DNA of 38,386 nt from an uncultured Prevotella sp. (lineage in GTDB: Bacteria > Bacteroidota > Bacteroidia > Bacteroidales > Bacteroidaceae), in assembly GCA_937895845.1 (NCBI GenBank), contig CALBLK010000013.1, positions 1 to 38,386 on the forward strand, given 5' to 3'. Both the position numbers and the translations under genes were made by a program. How positions within the stretch are numbered: the first letter of the stretch is position 1; the number at the start of each line of letters is the position of its first letter. Below are positions 15,970-24,199 of the stretch, piece by piece. The notes beneath the pieces were generated by a model. The model ran no database searches, was not told the DNA's origin, and worked only from the letters and a program-made list of their open reading frames with translations.

Positions 15970-16902
15970 TTAACCCTTGGCCGATGGTCTCCATTTCTGG
16001 CCCTGGCTGATTTGATTTTTCCTCATGTAGTTAACCAGGATGTTGGTGAACTCGTGGTTCTTCAAACCCCACTGTGGAGCGATGACCATACCTTTGGGCG
16101 CCTGTGCAACAAAGCGGTCAAGCACAAGGGTGGGGCGGAGGTGCTGGATGTACTCGCCAAGTGTCTTGACAAAGCCTTCCACAGAATAGAGTGGAAAGGG
16201 GCAGCGCTGGTAGATGGCTGCCAGCGGAGTGTGTCTGACCACCTGGAGCTGATGCAGTTTCAAAATGTCTAGTGGCAGCGCCGACAGTTGCTCTGCCTGG
16301 CACACCAGAGATGCTGCCGTGTCACCGGGCAACCCCAGAATGATGTGTCCGCCCGTGACAATCCCCCTTGCCGCTGTCTCCACGACCATCCTGCGCGAGC
16401 ACTCAAAGGTATGCCCGCGGTTCATCCACTCCAGCTGCCTGTCATCTGTACTCTCAATGCCATACTCCACAGTGACAAACGTATGTCTGCTGAGTGTCTC
16501 AAGATAGTCGAGCAACTCGCCAGACACGCAGTCAGGGCGTGTACCAATAATCAGCCCTACCACACAGTCTGTGTCCAAGGCCTCCTCGTACAGGCTTTTC
16601 AGCACGTCAAGCGAGGCATAGGTGTTAGTGTAAGTCTGAAAATAAGCCAAGTATTTCATTGAAGGATACTTGTGACCAAAGAATGCTTTGCCAGCCATTA
16701 TCTGTGCTCTCACAGACTTACCACCGCAGTAGGAGGGGCTGAAAGCACTGTTGTTACAGAACACACAGCCTCCCAATCCCTTGGTACCGTCACGGTTGGG
16801 ACAGCTGAAGCCTGCATCAACTGCCAGTTTCTGCACAGGAACGTTGAATCTCTTCCTCATCCATCGGCCATAGTCATGATAGGGCAGGGGCATATTTTCC
16901 AT
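15970..16902 (-). CDS. TIGR01212-family radical SAM protein (YhcC-like)
   Basis: A 310-residue radical-SAM enzyme of the YhcC/TIGR01212 group. The cluster motif is in AVDAGFSCPNRDGTKGLGGCVFCNN: the three cysteines are spaced more widely (C-X10-C-X2-C) than the canonical CX3CX2C, which is typical of this group. YFQTYTNTYA, IGTRPDCV, VEYGIES and GHIILGLPGD follow in order. Its relatives are related to Elp3-type enzymes; the substrate is unknown. The open frame extends to a TTG (16941) lying inside the -7 box, so the start must be ATG 16902 or ATG 16893, about 30-40 bases after the predicted transcription start. Confidence 0.87.
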   Translation of the reverse strand: MENMPLPYHDYGRWMRKRFNVPVQKLAVDAGFSCPNRDGTKGLGGCVFCNNSAFSPSYCGGKSVRAQIMAGKAFFGHKYPSMKYLAYFQTYTNTYASLDVLKSLYEEALDTDCVVGLIIGTRPDCVSGELLDYLETLSRHTFVTVEYGIESTDDRQLEWMNRGHTFECSRRMVVETAARGIVTGGHIILGLPGDTAASLVCQAEQLSALPLDILKLHQLQVVRHTPLAAIYQRCPFPLYSVEGFVKTLGEYIQHLRPTLVLDRFVAQAPKGMVIAPQWGLKNHEFTNILVNYMRKNQISQGQKWRPSAKG

Positions 16903-16938
16903 AATATGAATGTCCGCAAATTGTAGCGTTACCTTATG

Positions 16939-16969
16939 CAAAGGTAGTGCAAAAGGGCGAGAGCGGCAA
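16939..16969 (-). promoter_or_regulatory. Bacteroidetes-type promoter of the radical SAM gene
   Basis: On the minus strand, TTG at 16969-16967, a 20-bp spacer, then TACCTTTG at 16946-16939 (perfect TAnnTTTG, identical to the tRNA promoter box). Transcription should start near 16932. Confidence 0.68.
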
Positions 16970-17043
16970 GTGGCCCCCTGTTTTTTCCAGATCTAAAGAC
17001 CATTTAAGGTGGGTAAAAGGCCGTTTCTCAACTTACATCCTTC

Positions 17044-17153
17044 CATACGGTCACTTTTGGGTGGTCATTCGGTTCGTTTTGGCGTGCAAAACGGTTCGTT
17101 CTGCACGCCAAAACGAACCGTTCTCCTGCACAAAACCGGTTGTATTGCACGCT
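17044..17153 (+). repeat. 22-bp-period tandem repeat array B
   Basis: Units begin at 17044, 17066, 17088, 17110 and 17132; AAAAC recurs exactly at 17088, 17110 and 17132. The best unit core is AAAACGGTTCGTTCTGC; other units vary around AAACRGTYCGTTCYGC plus 6 bases. A shifted, degenerate copy (GTACAGTTCGGAACTGC) follows at 17159. It is the same family as array A (1307-1460) but on the opposite strand. There are no unique spacers. Confidence 0.82.
17070..17120. repeat. Perfect 19-bp inverted repeat inside array B
   Basis: CGGTTCGTTTTGGCGTGCA (17070-17088) is exactly reverse-complementary to 17102-17120, with a 13-base loop that itself contains AACG/CGTT. As RNA from either strand it would be a very stable hairpin. 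No T-tract follows, so it is not a standard intrinsic terminator. It could stabilise or end the 3' end of the upstream minus-strand operon. Confidence 0.85.
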
Positions 17154-17259
17154 CGTTTGTACAGTTCGGAACTGCTTTCCGGGAATATGCCGCACGGCAT
17201 CCTGCAAGCATGAAGAGTTTTGTGCCCTTGATATAGGATTAGTGTTTACAAGATGACTG

Positions 17260-17925
17260 TCACTGCTTGAGATATGGGTTCATCTTCACCTCATCACCAA
17301 GCACCGTCTGCGGACCATGGCCAGGGTAGATTTTAGTATTCATGGGCAGAGCCTGCCTGATATGTTGGAGACTCTGAACGATGTCTTCATACGAGCCTTT
17401 CTCAAAGTCTGTTCGGCCAATATCCATCCGAAACAAAGTGTCTCCAGAGAACGCCACCCCCTCCTCTTTACAATAGAAGAACATCGAACCCGGAGTGTGT
17501 CCGGGCGTGGGAATCAATGTAAAAGTATGGTGGCCAAACATTATCTTTTCGCCTGCATGCAAGTAGTGATTTACGGCGGGGAAGCAGCTACTTTCCAAAG
17601 TAATGCCACAAAAGGCCATCGCCTGTTCTCGCAGCCTGTCCATCAGCCATTTGTCAGCACCGCTCACCTCTGGATGTAGACCAAAGCTGTCAAGCACGGT
17701 GTCATTGCCGAAATTATGGTCAACATGCCCATGGGTTGCCAATAGGCGCACAGGTGTTAGCTGCTGATTGTGAATGTAGCGTACAAGTGTTTCACGCTCT
17801 TCGGGATAAAACGCGCCACAATCAATAATGACAGCCTCTTTGGTCTTGTCACTCACTACATAGCAATTCTCTTGAAATGGGTTGCACTCAAAACGTTTGA
17901 TGTTTAACATAACGACTGTCTTCAA
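17260..17925 (-). CDS. MBL-fold metallo-hydrolase (glyoxalase II-like)
   Basis: A 221-residue metallo-beta-lactamase-fold hydrolase with all metal ligands: THGHVDH (HxHxDH, about residues 64-70), PTPGHTPGS with the third histidine, FSGDTLF with the bridging aspartate, and YPGHGPQT with the last histidine. The length and ENCYVVSD start fit the YcbL/GloB-like single-domain group, which hydrolyses thioesters such as S-lactoylglutathione-type substrates; the true substrate is unknown. An internal ATG five codons in is an alternative start. It is the last gene of the dnaN operon, 12 bases after rsmG. Confidence 0.9.
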   Translation of the reverse strand: MKTVVMLNIKRFECNPFQENCYVVSDKTKEAVIIDCGAFYPEERETLVRYIHNQQLTPVRLLATHGHVDHNFGNDTVLDSFGLHPEVSGADKWLMDRLREQAMAFCGITLESSCFPAVNHYLHAGEKIMFGHHTFTLIPTPGHTPGSMFFYCKEEGVAFSGDTLFRMDIGRTDFEKGSYEDIVQSLQHIRQALPMNTKIYPGHGPQTVLGDEVKMNPYLKQ

Positions 17926-17937
17926 ATTGATGGGAAA

Positions 17938-18558
17938 CTATACCGGCACATAGATTACATATTTTTCCTTAAACCACTCCTCTTCAAAGAAAAAGTGGAT
18001 GTCATCAGTCTGTGCAATGCGGCGGAATGGTTTTATTTCGTTTTCCAGGTTACCCCCTTTCAGACATATCACCCCGTTGGGCTTGCTGTTTTTCTGCTTC
18101 TTGGAGATGTTCTTGCTCACGCATCGCAACAAGTTTGGAAGGGGCATCACGGCACGGCTCACAACAAAATCATAAAGTCCACTTTCGTCCTCACCTCTCA
18201 AATGCTCAAACTTGCAGTTAGTCAGTCCGATGGCCTCAGCAACGGCTTTGCACACCTTTATTTTCTTGCCAGTTCCGTCAATCAGTTTGAACTGACAGTC
18301 TGGAAAGAGGATGGCAAGTGGAATGCCAGGGAAACCGCCACCAGTCCCAAAGTCCAGGATTTTTGTCCCGGGACGAAAACGGATGGTTTTGGCAATGGCT
18401 AACGAATGGAGCACATGATGCTCGTAAAAGTGGTCCATATCCTTTCTGGAAATCACATTGATTTTGGCATTCCACTCACAGTACAGAGCTTCAAGTGCCT
18501 TAAACTGACTCTGTTGGAGTGCACTGAGCTCGTGAAAGTATTTTAGAATAAGATGCAT
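17938..18558 (-). CDS. rsmG: 16S rRNA (guanine(527)-N7)-methyltransferase
   Basis: A 206-residue RsmG (GidB) that methylates G527 of 16S rRNA; its loss is known in other bacteria to give low-level streptomycin resistance. The SAM motif ILDFGTGGGFPGIPLAILFP (about 69-88) and FVVSRAVMPLPNLL are typical. HVLHSLAI in the N-terminal part is the usual family signature. Length is normal. It sits between the protease/TPR gene (29-base gap) and the MBL hydrolase in the minus-strand operon. Confidence 0.95.
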   Translation of the reverse strand: MHLILKYFHELSALQQSQFKALEALYCEWNAKINVISRKDMDHFYEHHVLHSLAIAKTIRFRPGTKILDFGTGGGFPGIPLAILFPDCQFKLIDGTGKKIKVCKAVAEAIGLTNCKFEHLRGEDESGLYDFVVSRAVMPLPNLLRCVSKNISKKQKNSKPNGVICLKGGNLENEIKPFRRIAQTDDIHFFFEEEWFKEKYVIYVPV

Positions 18559-18587
18559 ACTTTAAAAAGATTTTTCATATATTGGGC

Positions 18588-20273
18588 TTATTGAGCATAC
18601 TGCTTGATGAGGTCGTCAGCTTGGTTGTCACCCAGGTCTTGGGCTTTTTTAAGGTTTGCTTTTCCCTGTACCTTATTTCCTGACAGACACTGCGCCAAGC
18701 CGAGAAGAAGGTAGCCGTCACTCTGTTCGGGAGCGATGCTGATACAGGCCTTAGCCGTGTCGATGGCCTGTGTTAACAGGTTGACACGAATTTCGAGCGA
18801 GGCCTTCTCGGCATAATATAATGTGTTATTAGGCTGTTTGGCAATCGCCTTGTTGTAGTCGTTGAGAGCCTGTTGGAACATACGCCCACCGATGGCGGCC
18901 TGTGCACGCAGATAGTAGAACTGTGCACCAACCTCTGTTGGCATCAGTTGCTCGTAGTCATTAAAGTCGCTGTAGGCCACCCGGTAGTTGCCAGCACGCA
19001 TTTGGGCCTGTGCGCGGGCGAGTATGTAAGGGGCGGCTGCCTTGAGCCATGGTTTGCTGAATGTGGCTACAGCACTGTCCAGTAAAGCCAATGCCAACGC
19101 GGTGTCACCCAGAAGTTCCTTGCACTGGGAGGCTTGACAGTATATATCTGCCTCCTTGTGCCCTTGTGCTATCAGCGATTGGAGAATGGTGTAGGCTTCA
19201 TCATACTTCTTTTGAGTGCATCTGATTTGTGATTTTAATTGCAGGTAGACAGGGAGTGGATTCAAATCATAAGCTGCCTGTGCTTCATCGGCTGCCTTGT
19301 CAAGCGTCCATGCCTGGTAGGCGGAGTCTTTGTCAAGTATTATCTTTTGCAGGATGAGGCGTGCATAGCAATAATGGGTGTTGTCTTTTTTTTCTTCAAG
19401 ACCGAGTGCCTCGCTCATGTCTTTGTCTGCTCTGGCGTATTCACCTTGGGCAGCCGCCAGTTGTGCGCGGCTGATGTAGCCATCGGGAGCCGTTGGAAAT
19501 TGCTGGATAAAGTCATTGACAAGTGAGGAATATTCCTTTGTGCGGGTGCTGTCAAGTGCCGTGCCGGCTAAATAGAGTGTCAGCAGTGCTTGGTTCAGGT
19601 CGGCAGGAAGTTCTTTCTTGATGCCTATAGCTTTCAGTGCTGCATCATTAATGCTCAGACCGTTGGTTTTCAGGTTGTTGGCCAGCATGATGCTCACTGC
19701 ATAGCCTGTATTTGGCACGTCCTGTCCCGAGGGCTGGAATATTCCGGCTACCTCGCCATTATCATTGAGCACAGGGCAGCCCCCTGACCCATCAGGAGCC
19801 TGGATGTCAAGGGTGTAGTAGGGTAGGCTGTCTTTGGCCGTTTCTATCTTGCTAACTTTACCCATTGTGCAAGTCTTTAGCTTCTTGGGAGAATAAGGAA
19901 GCAGCCATACGGCAGCCTGTACTGAAGGTGCGGTGGCTGCAATGGTTAGTGCCGGGCATTGCCTGGCGCTTACTCTGAACTTGATGACATCGTAGTTGCT
20001 GTCTGCTCCGAGAATGCTGGTCACTGGCCATTCCTTGCCATGGCTGTCAATGACTATAGCCTTGGATGCTCCAGTGAAAGCGGAGAGTATGCTCACTGCC
20101 TCTCCTGCTGTTCCAGTGAAGAAACCTGTGGCACTTGCTTTCAGAGAACCGTTAGCATTGAATGTCTTGACGGTGAAAACTGAACGATGTGCTTTTTTTG
20201 CCCATTTGGGCTGGGCTGTGGCAATGCCTGTGAGGCACAGTGCCAGTAAAAGTAGAATACTTAATCGTTTCAT
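18588..20273 (-). CDS. Secreted trypsin-like (probably inactive) protease domain with TPR repeats
   Basis: A 561-residue exported protein. Signal peptide is residues 1-21 (MKRLSILLLLALCLTGIATAQ). A chymotrypsin-like domain spans about 25-215: TGFFTGTAGEAVSILSAFTGA corresponds to the strand that normally carries the catalytic His (expected near residue 64, here Ser/Ala), SNYDVIKFRV keeps the Asp (Asp95), and DGSGGCPVLN keeps the Ser (Ser163). The triad therefore looks incomplete. About seven TPR-type helical repeats follow to the end (for example YFLRAQAA-like and LLLGLAQCLSGN segments), suggesting protein binding. The longest frame starts at 20306 inside recN; ATG 20273 gives the clean signal peptide. 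Role unknown. Confidence 0.82.
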   Translation of the reverse strand: MKRLSILLLLALCLTGIATAQPKWAKKAHRSVFTVKTFNANGSLKASATGFFTGTAGEAVSILSAFTGASKAIVIDSHGKEWPVTSILGADSNYDVIKFRVSARQCPALTIAATAPSVQAAVWLLPYSPKKLKTCTMGKVSKIETAKDSLPYYTLDIQAPDGSGGCPVLNDNGEVAGIFQPSGQDVPNTGYAVSIMLANNLKTNGLSINDAALKAIGIKKELPADLNQALLTLYLAGTALDSTRTKEYSSLVNDFIQQFPTAPDGYISRAQLAAAQGEYARADKDMSEALGLEEKKDNTHYCYARLILQKIILDKDSAYQAWTLDKAADEAQAAYDLNPLPVYLQLKSQIRCTQKKYDEAYTILQSLIAQGHKEADIYCQASQCKELLGDTALALALLDSAVATFSKPWLKAAAPYILARAQAQMRAGNYRVAYSDFNDYEQLMPTEVGAQFYYLRAQAAIGGRMFQQALNDYNKAIAKQPNNTLYYAEKASLEIRVNLLTQAIDTAKACISIAPEQSDGYLLLGLAQCLSGNKVQGKANLKKAQDLGDNQADDLIKQYAQ

Positions 20274-20296
20274 GATGAAAATTGGACAGTGAAAGA

Positions 20297-21964
20297 CTAT
20301 TCCCATTGCTTTAACAGTTCCTTGGCGTTGCTGACAGCTGCTTCGGTGATGTTGCTGCCACTTAGCATTTGCGCTATCTCAATGATGCGCTCATCCTTGC
20401 CCAGCATGCGCATCCTGCTGCTGGTCCCTTTGGCTGTCTCGGTTTTTTCCACCTTGTAGTGGGTGGCTCCCAAGGCTGCAATTTGCGGCAGGTGCGTGAT
20501 GCTGATAACCTGTCGGCCACATTCCCCCATTTGCTGCATAATCTGTGCCATGCGCTCGGCAATCTTGCCACTCACACCTGTGTCTATTTCATCGAAGATG
20601 ATTGTGGGCAGCTTGACAGCACTGCTAATCATGGCTTTGAGCGACAGCATCACGCGGGCGATTTCTCCACCAGATGCCACTTGTGACACAGGCTGTGGGG
20701 AGCCGCTCTTGTTGGCACTGAACAGGAATGACACACGGTCTGCACCGCTTCTGTCCATCTCGCGCGGTGTGACACTCACAACAAATTTAACATTTGGCAT
20801 ACCCAGTGTTACCAAACGGTCAAGCATGTCTTTCTCTATCCTCCGTGCAGCCAGGGCACGCTTCTTGCTGAGTGCGGAGGCTTTGCTCAAACAGATGTTC
20901 CTTTCCTCTTCTAGACGTGCGACCAGCTCGCTTATCAGTTCGTCGCTATTGCTGATGTCACTAAGCTGCTGCCTGAGACTGTCGCGTGCAGCAATCAGTC
21001 CCGCTACACTGTCGCAGTGGTATTTTTTTTCCAAGTCATAAATCTTGTCAAGACGGTTGTTTATGGCTTCAAGTTCAGAGGGGTCAAAGTCTGTGTCCTC
21101 CAGTCTGCCGCTAATCTCTTGTGCCAGATCTTTCAGCTCAATGTGGCATGAGTCCGCCCTCCTGGCCATCTCGCTCATTTCGGGCAGCAGTTGCTCCAAT
21201 GATGCCAGGGTGTCACGTGTGGCACGCAGCTGTTCAACAATTCCTGTGCCTTCTGACGACAGCAGGCCGTCCGCCTTGTAGAGGTTCTCTTTAATTTCTT
21301 CTGAGTGGCTCATGATGGCGGCCTGCTGCTCCAGTTCATCCTGCTCTCCATCTGTCAGGTGGGCATTGCTGAGTTCGTCAAACTGAAATTGGATGAAGTC
21401 GGCATTCTCTTGATTGCGTGCCGCTTGCTGCCGTAGCTTCTCCAGTTCTCGTTCTGTTTCGCGATAGGTGTCAAAAGCCTTTCGGTAGTTGGCCAGCTGC
21501 TCCTGGTCATTGGCAATGATGTCAATTACATCAAGTTGGAAATCATGCTGTGCCAGCAGCAGGTTTTGGTGCTGACTGTGAATGTCTATCAACTGTGAAG
21601 TTAGCTCTTTGAGAGTGCTGAGAGCCACGGGGGTGTCGTTGATGAAAGCCCTGCTCTTGCCGCCAGGTGACAGCTCGCGCCTAATGATGCAGTCATGTGT
21701 GTCCTCGTCTATGTCGTTGTTGGCAAAGAATGTGCCCATGTCGTCATAAGCGGAAATGTCAAAATGGGCTTCGATGACGCACTTGTTTCCGGCATTCCTG
21801 ATTGCTTTCGAGTCGGCGCGTTGGCCCAGCAGCAGACCAATGGCACCGAGAATGATACTCTTGCCCGCGCCTGTTTCACCTGTGATAACAGAGAACCCTC
21901 CGTTAAAATCAATGTCAAGCTGGTCAATGAGCGTGAAATTTTTGATATGCAGATGCTTGAGCAT
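20297..21964 (-). CDS. recN: DNA repair protein RecN
   Basis: A 555-residue SMC-like ATPase acting in double-strand-break repair. Walker A is in VITGETGAGKSIILGA (about 26-41), followed by LGQRADSK. Two long coiled-coil arms rich in Glu/Lys/Gln run through about 150-370, the C-terminal signature is VASGGEIARVMLSLKA and Walker B is TIIFDEIDTGVSG. Length matches the family. The frame can be opened 16 codons further, but that would overlap the DUF4835 stop, and the family begins at MLKHLHIKNF, so ATG 21964 is chosen. It is 7 bases downstream of the DUF4835 gene. Confidence 0.96.
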   Translation of the reverse strand: MLKHLHIKNFTLIDQLDIDFNGGFSVITGETGAGKSIILGAIGLLLGQRADSKAIRNAGNKCVIEAHFDISAYDDMGTFFANNDIDEDTHDCIIRRELSPGGKSRAFINDTPVALSTLKELTSQLIDIHSQHQNLLLAQHDFQLDVIDIIANDQEQLANYRKAFDTYRETERELEKLRQQAARNQENADFIQFQFDELSNAHLTDGEQDELEQQAAIMSHSEEIKENLYKADGLLSSEGTGIVEQLRATRDTLASLEQLLPEMSEMARRADSCHIELKDLAQEISGRLEDTDFDPSELEAINNRLDKIYDLEKKYHCDSVAGLIAARDSLRQQLSDISNSDELISELVARLEEERNICLSKASALSKKRALAARRIEKDMLDRLVTLGMPNVKFVVSVTPREMDRSGADRVSFLFSANKSGSPQPVSQVASGGEIARVMLSLKAMISSAVKLPTIIFDEIDTGVSGKIAERMAQIMQQMGECGRQVISITHLPQIAALGATHYKVEKTETAKGTSSRMRMLGKDERIIEIAQMLSGSNITEAAVSNAKELLKQWE

Positions 21965-21971
21965 AGTTGTG

Positions 21972-22874
21972 TTATTGCTTGATTTTGTTCCAGGAGTTAC
22001 TTTGTGATGCATTCAGTCCCATGAGAATGTCATAAACTGTCTCCTTTTCCTTTTGCGTGCCCTTGCCCTTGTAAATGTTCGACAGCTCATCGCGTTTGTA
22101 ATCGGTCCAAATTTGGGGCAACAGGCTGAGGGGCTTGTTCTCGTGGGCAGTCTTAAGGTCTTGCTGCAGCGCAGTGGTTACATTGGTGCGTCCGCGCTCC
22201 ACGTTGCTGGCCATCTCGTCAAGCCCTTTTCTGTAATAGTCATACTGTAACTGTCTGAATGGTTTCATGCTCTCGTCCAAATAGTCATTGACCAGGGCAA
22301 AGCGGTTACGGTTACTGTCGAATGCCTTCCAGCCAGTGAAGTCAAGATTTTGTGCGTTGTTCACAAGATTGAGGCAGCGTTGCAGAATATCCGTGCCGCC
22401 AAGTGGGGAGAAACTGTCAAGGTCGAGCCCGATGATGAGATAGGCATAGTAGGCAAACAGGGCTGTGAGCTGGTTGTCTACCGTTTCCTCGTTGAAGTTA
22501 AGCTGGTCGAACTGTGCAAACTCAAAATTAAAGTCGGCATCGCGGTTGTTGTATAGCACTGAGGTGTATTGCGCGTTGTACACAGGTCGGTTGGCCTGGA
22601 TGAGTGCCGAACATTCAAAGCGGTTGCTTGTCTTGTCATATTTGTTGACGGTGATGTTGAACGTACATGAAATGCGCTCGTTCTTTTGAAACTGAAGGTC
22701 TGTCCACTGGCGTTCGTTAACAAACTGTTCCAACGTCTGTTGCAGGTTTTCAAATACACTCTTGTCAGTTGCTCCCACCTTACTGTGGTTAATGTTGATT
22801 TTAGCCTCCAGTTCCTGGGCGCGGACAGCTGTTAAAGCCAACCAACCCAGCGTAATGAGAAATAGTTGCTTCAT
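21972..22874 (-). CDS. DUF4835 secreted protein
   Basis: A 300-residue protein with a signal peptide (MKQLFLITLGWLALTAVRAQ) and a body typical of DUF4835: ELEAKININHSKV at the start of the mature part, FNITVNKYDKTSNRFECSALIQANRPVYNAQY, FAYYAYLIIGLDLDSFSPLGG and QYDYYRKGLDEM. The family is restricted to Bacteroidetes and, as I recall, sits beside coaBC and recN in many of them, as here. It is periplasmic or outer-membrane associated by its signal; its molecular function is unknown. A 101-base gap separates it from coaBC. Confidence 0.86.
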   Translation of the reverse strand: MKQLFLITLGWLALTAVRAQELEAKININHSKVGATDKSVFENLQQTLEQFVNERQWTDLQFQKNERISCTFNITVNKYDKTSNRFECSALIQANRPVYNAQYTSVLYNNRDADFNFEFAQFDQLNFNEETVDNQLTALFAYYAYLIIGLDLDSFSPLGGTDILQRCLNLVNNAQNLDFTGWKAFDSNRNRFALVNDYLDESMKPFRQLQYDYYRKGLDEMASNVERGRTNVTTALQQDLKTAHENKPLSLLPQIWTDYKRDELSNIYKGKGTQKEKETVYDILMGLNASQSNSWNKIKQ

Positions 22875-22975
22875 GTTCTTTGAAACTTAAAACTTAATAT
22901 TGATGCAAGCCCCAGAGCGGTGGCCCGGATTCCTGCTCAAACGCAAACTTGTACATTTGCTGGCATTCATTAAAC

Positions 22976-24172
22976 TCAAAGTCGTTTGGCAAGTTCTGTG
23001 ATAATGTCTTCTGCAACGAGTTCTTTGGTTTTCTTGTCAAATGACTTGACTGATTGTGGCGAGATGATGGTAACTTGATTCTCGTCAGACTGAAAGCACG
23101 TGCCCTTGTTACGCAGAGAGTTGAGCACGATGAAGTCAAGGTTCTTTCGCATTAGCTTGTCCTCGGCGTTTTGCCGCTCGTTGTCGGTCTCCAGTGCAAA
23201 GCCCACCAGCAGTTGGCCTTCGCGCTTCATTTGCCCCAGTTTGGCTGCAATGTCGTGGGTGGGCTTGAGGCGGATGGTGATGTCCTCGCCGCCTCGCTTA
23301 ATCTTTTGGCTGGCAGTGGTCTCAGGTTTGAAGTCCGCCACAGCAGCGCAGAGGATGGCTGCGTCGCACGACGGGAAAGCCGCTACCGTCTGAGTGTACA
23401 TCTGCTCGCAGCTCTCAACATCGATGCGGTGTATCGTCTGGTGCCTGTTTTTGACAGCCACCGGACCGGCTATCAGTGTTACCTTGGCTCCACGGCGTGC
23501 GCATTCATCGGCCAGGGCAATGCCCATCTTGCCACTGGAGTAGTTGCCAATGAAGCGCACTGGGTCAATTTTTTCGTATGTGGGGCCAGCTGTAATCAGG
23601 ATGTTACGTCCTACGAGCTGTGTGGTGTTTCCTCGGAAAAAACTGTCAAGCGTGTCGGCTATCACTTCGGGCTCTTCCATGCGCCCCTTGCCCTCAAGGC
23701 CACTTGCCAGAAAACCGCATTGTGGCTCAATGATATGGTTTCCATATGAGCGCAGGACATCCAAATTATGTTGCGTGGAGGGATGACTGAACATGTCAAG
23801 GTCCATTGCTGGGGCAATGAACACTGGAGCTTTCATCGACAGGTAGGTGGTGACAAGCATGTTGTCGGCTATGCCGTTGGCCAACTTGCCAATGGTTGAC
23901 GCCGTGCAGGGGGCAATTATCATTGCATCTGCCCACATCCCCATGTCCACATGACTGTTCCATGTGCCATCACGCTGTAAGAAAAACTCACTGACAACAG
24001 GCTTGTGAGTGAGCGCAGACAAGGTGATTGGGGTTATAAACTCCTTGCCCGCTGGTGTGATGACAACCTGCACCTCGCCACCGCGTCTCACAAGTTCGCG
24101 GATGAGATAACATGCCTTATAGGCAGCAATAGACCCAGTGATACCTAATACAAACTTTTTACCTTTTAACAT
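22976..24172 (-). CDS. coaBC: Bifunctional phosphopantothenoylcysteine decarboxylase/synthetase
   Basis: A 398-residue fusion making 4'-phosphopantetheine from phosphopantothenate and cysteine in CoA synthesis. The flavoprotein CoaC half has LGITGSIAAYKAC (about 8-20), the active-site histidine in NSHVDMGMWADAMIIAP, and PAMDLDMFSHPSTQHN. The CoaB half starts at ILITAGPTYEKIDPVRFIGNYSSGKMG and has AAVADFKPE and GFALETDN. In the substrate clamp, ASGLEGKGRM carries Ser where E. coli Dfp has the conserved Cys (ACGxxGxGRM). It lies 27 bases after the exonuclease gene. Confidence 0.96.
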   Translation of the reverse strand: MLKGKKFVLGITGSIAAYKACYLIRELVRRGGEVQVVITPAGKEFITPITLSALTHKPVVSEFFLQRDGTWNSHVDMGMWADAMIIAPCTASTIGKLANGIADNMLVTTYLSMKAPVFIAPAMDLDMFSHPSTQHNLDVLRSYGNHIIEPQCGFLASGLEGKGRMEEPEVIADTLDSFFRGNTTQLVGRNILITAGPTYEKIDPVRFIGNYSSGKMGIALADECARRGAKVTLIAGPVAVKNRHQTIHRIDVESCEQMYTQTVAAFPSCDAAILCAAVADFKPETTASQKIKRGGEDITIRLKPTHDIAAKLGQMKREGQLLVGFALETDNERQNAEDKLMRKNLDFIVLNSLRNKGTCFQSDENQVTIISPQSVKSFDKKTKELVAEDIITELAKRL

Positions 24173-24199
24173 AGTGTCAGAACGATTTCAAGCACCTCT

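Larger units (their letters stand above)
16942..17259. other. Gene-free stretch with repeat array B
   Basis: No credible gene. The plus-strand open frames run through the 22-bp repeat without amino-acid periodicity. Contents from left: the promoter of the radical-SAM gene (to 16969), the repeat array (17044-17153) with its 19-bp inverted repeat, then about 85 bases with nothing recognised before the end of the MBL gene. The array therefore lies at the 3' end of the dnaN-to-MBL operon, as array A lies at the 3' end of the uvrA operon. Confidence 0.7.

Noticed and set aside
16903..16941. TTG start for the radical SAM protein
   Set aside because: The codon lies inside the TACCTTTG -7 box, so it cannot be in the transcript from this promoter; ATG 16902 or 16893 fits.
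17044..17153. Regular repeat considered as a CRISPR array
   Set aside because: The units abut, with no unique spacers of near-constant length, the repeats diverge, and no cas gene is present. The same applies to array A and to the 13-bp repeats.
22894..23139. Minus-strand open frame overlapping the end of coaBC and reaching the gap before DUF4835
   Set aside because: Most of it is an out-of-frame shadow of coaBC. The 30-codon tail in the 101-base gap has no known match, and coaBC itself ends normally, so no frameshift is inferred.
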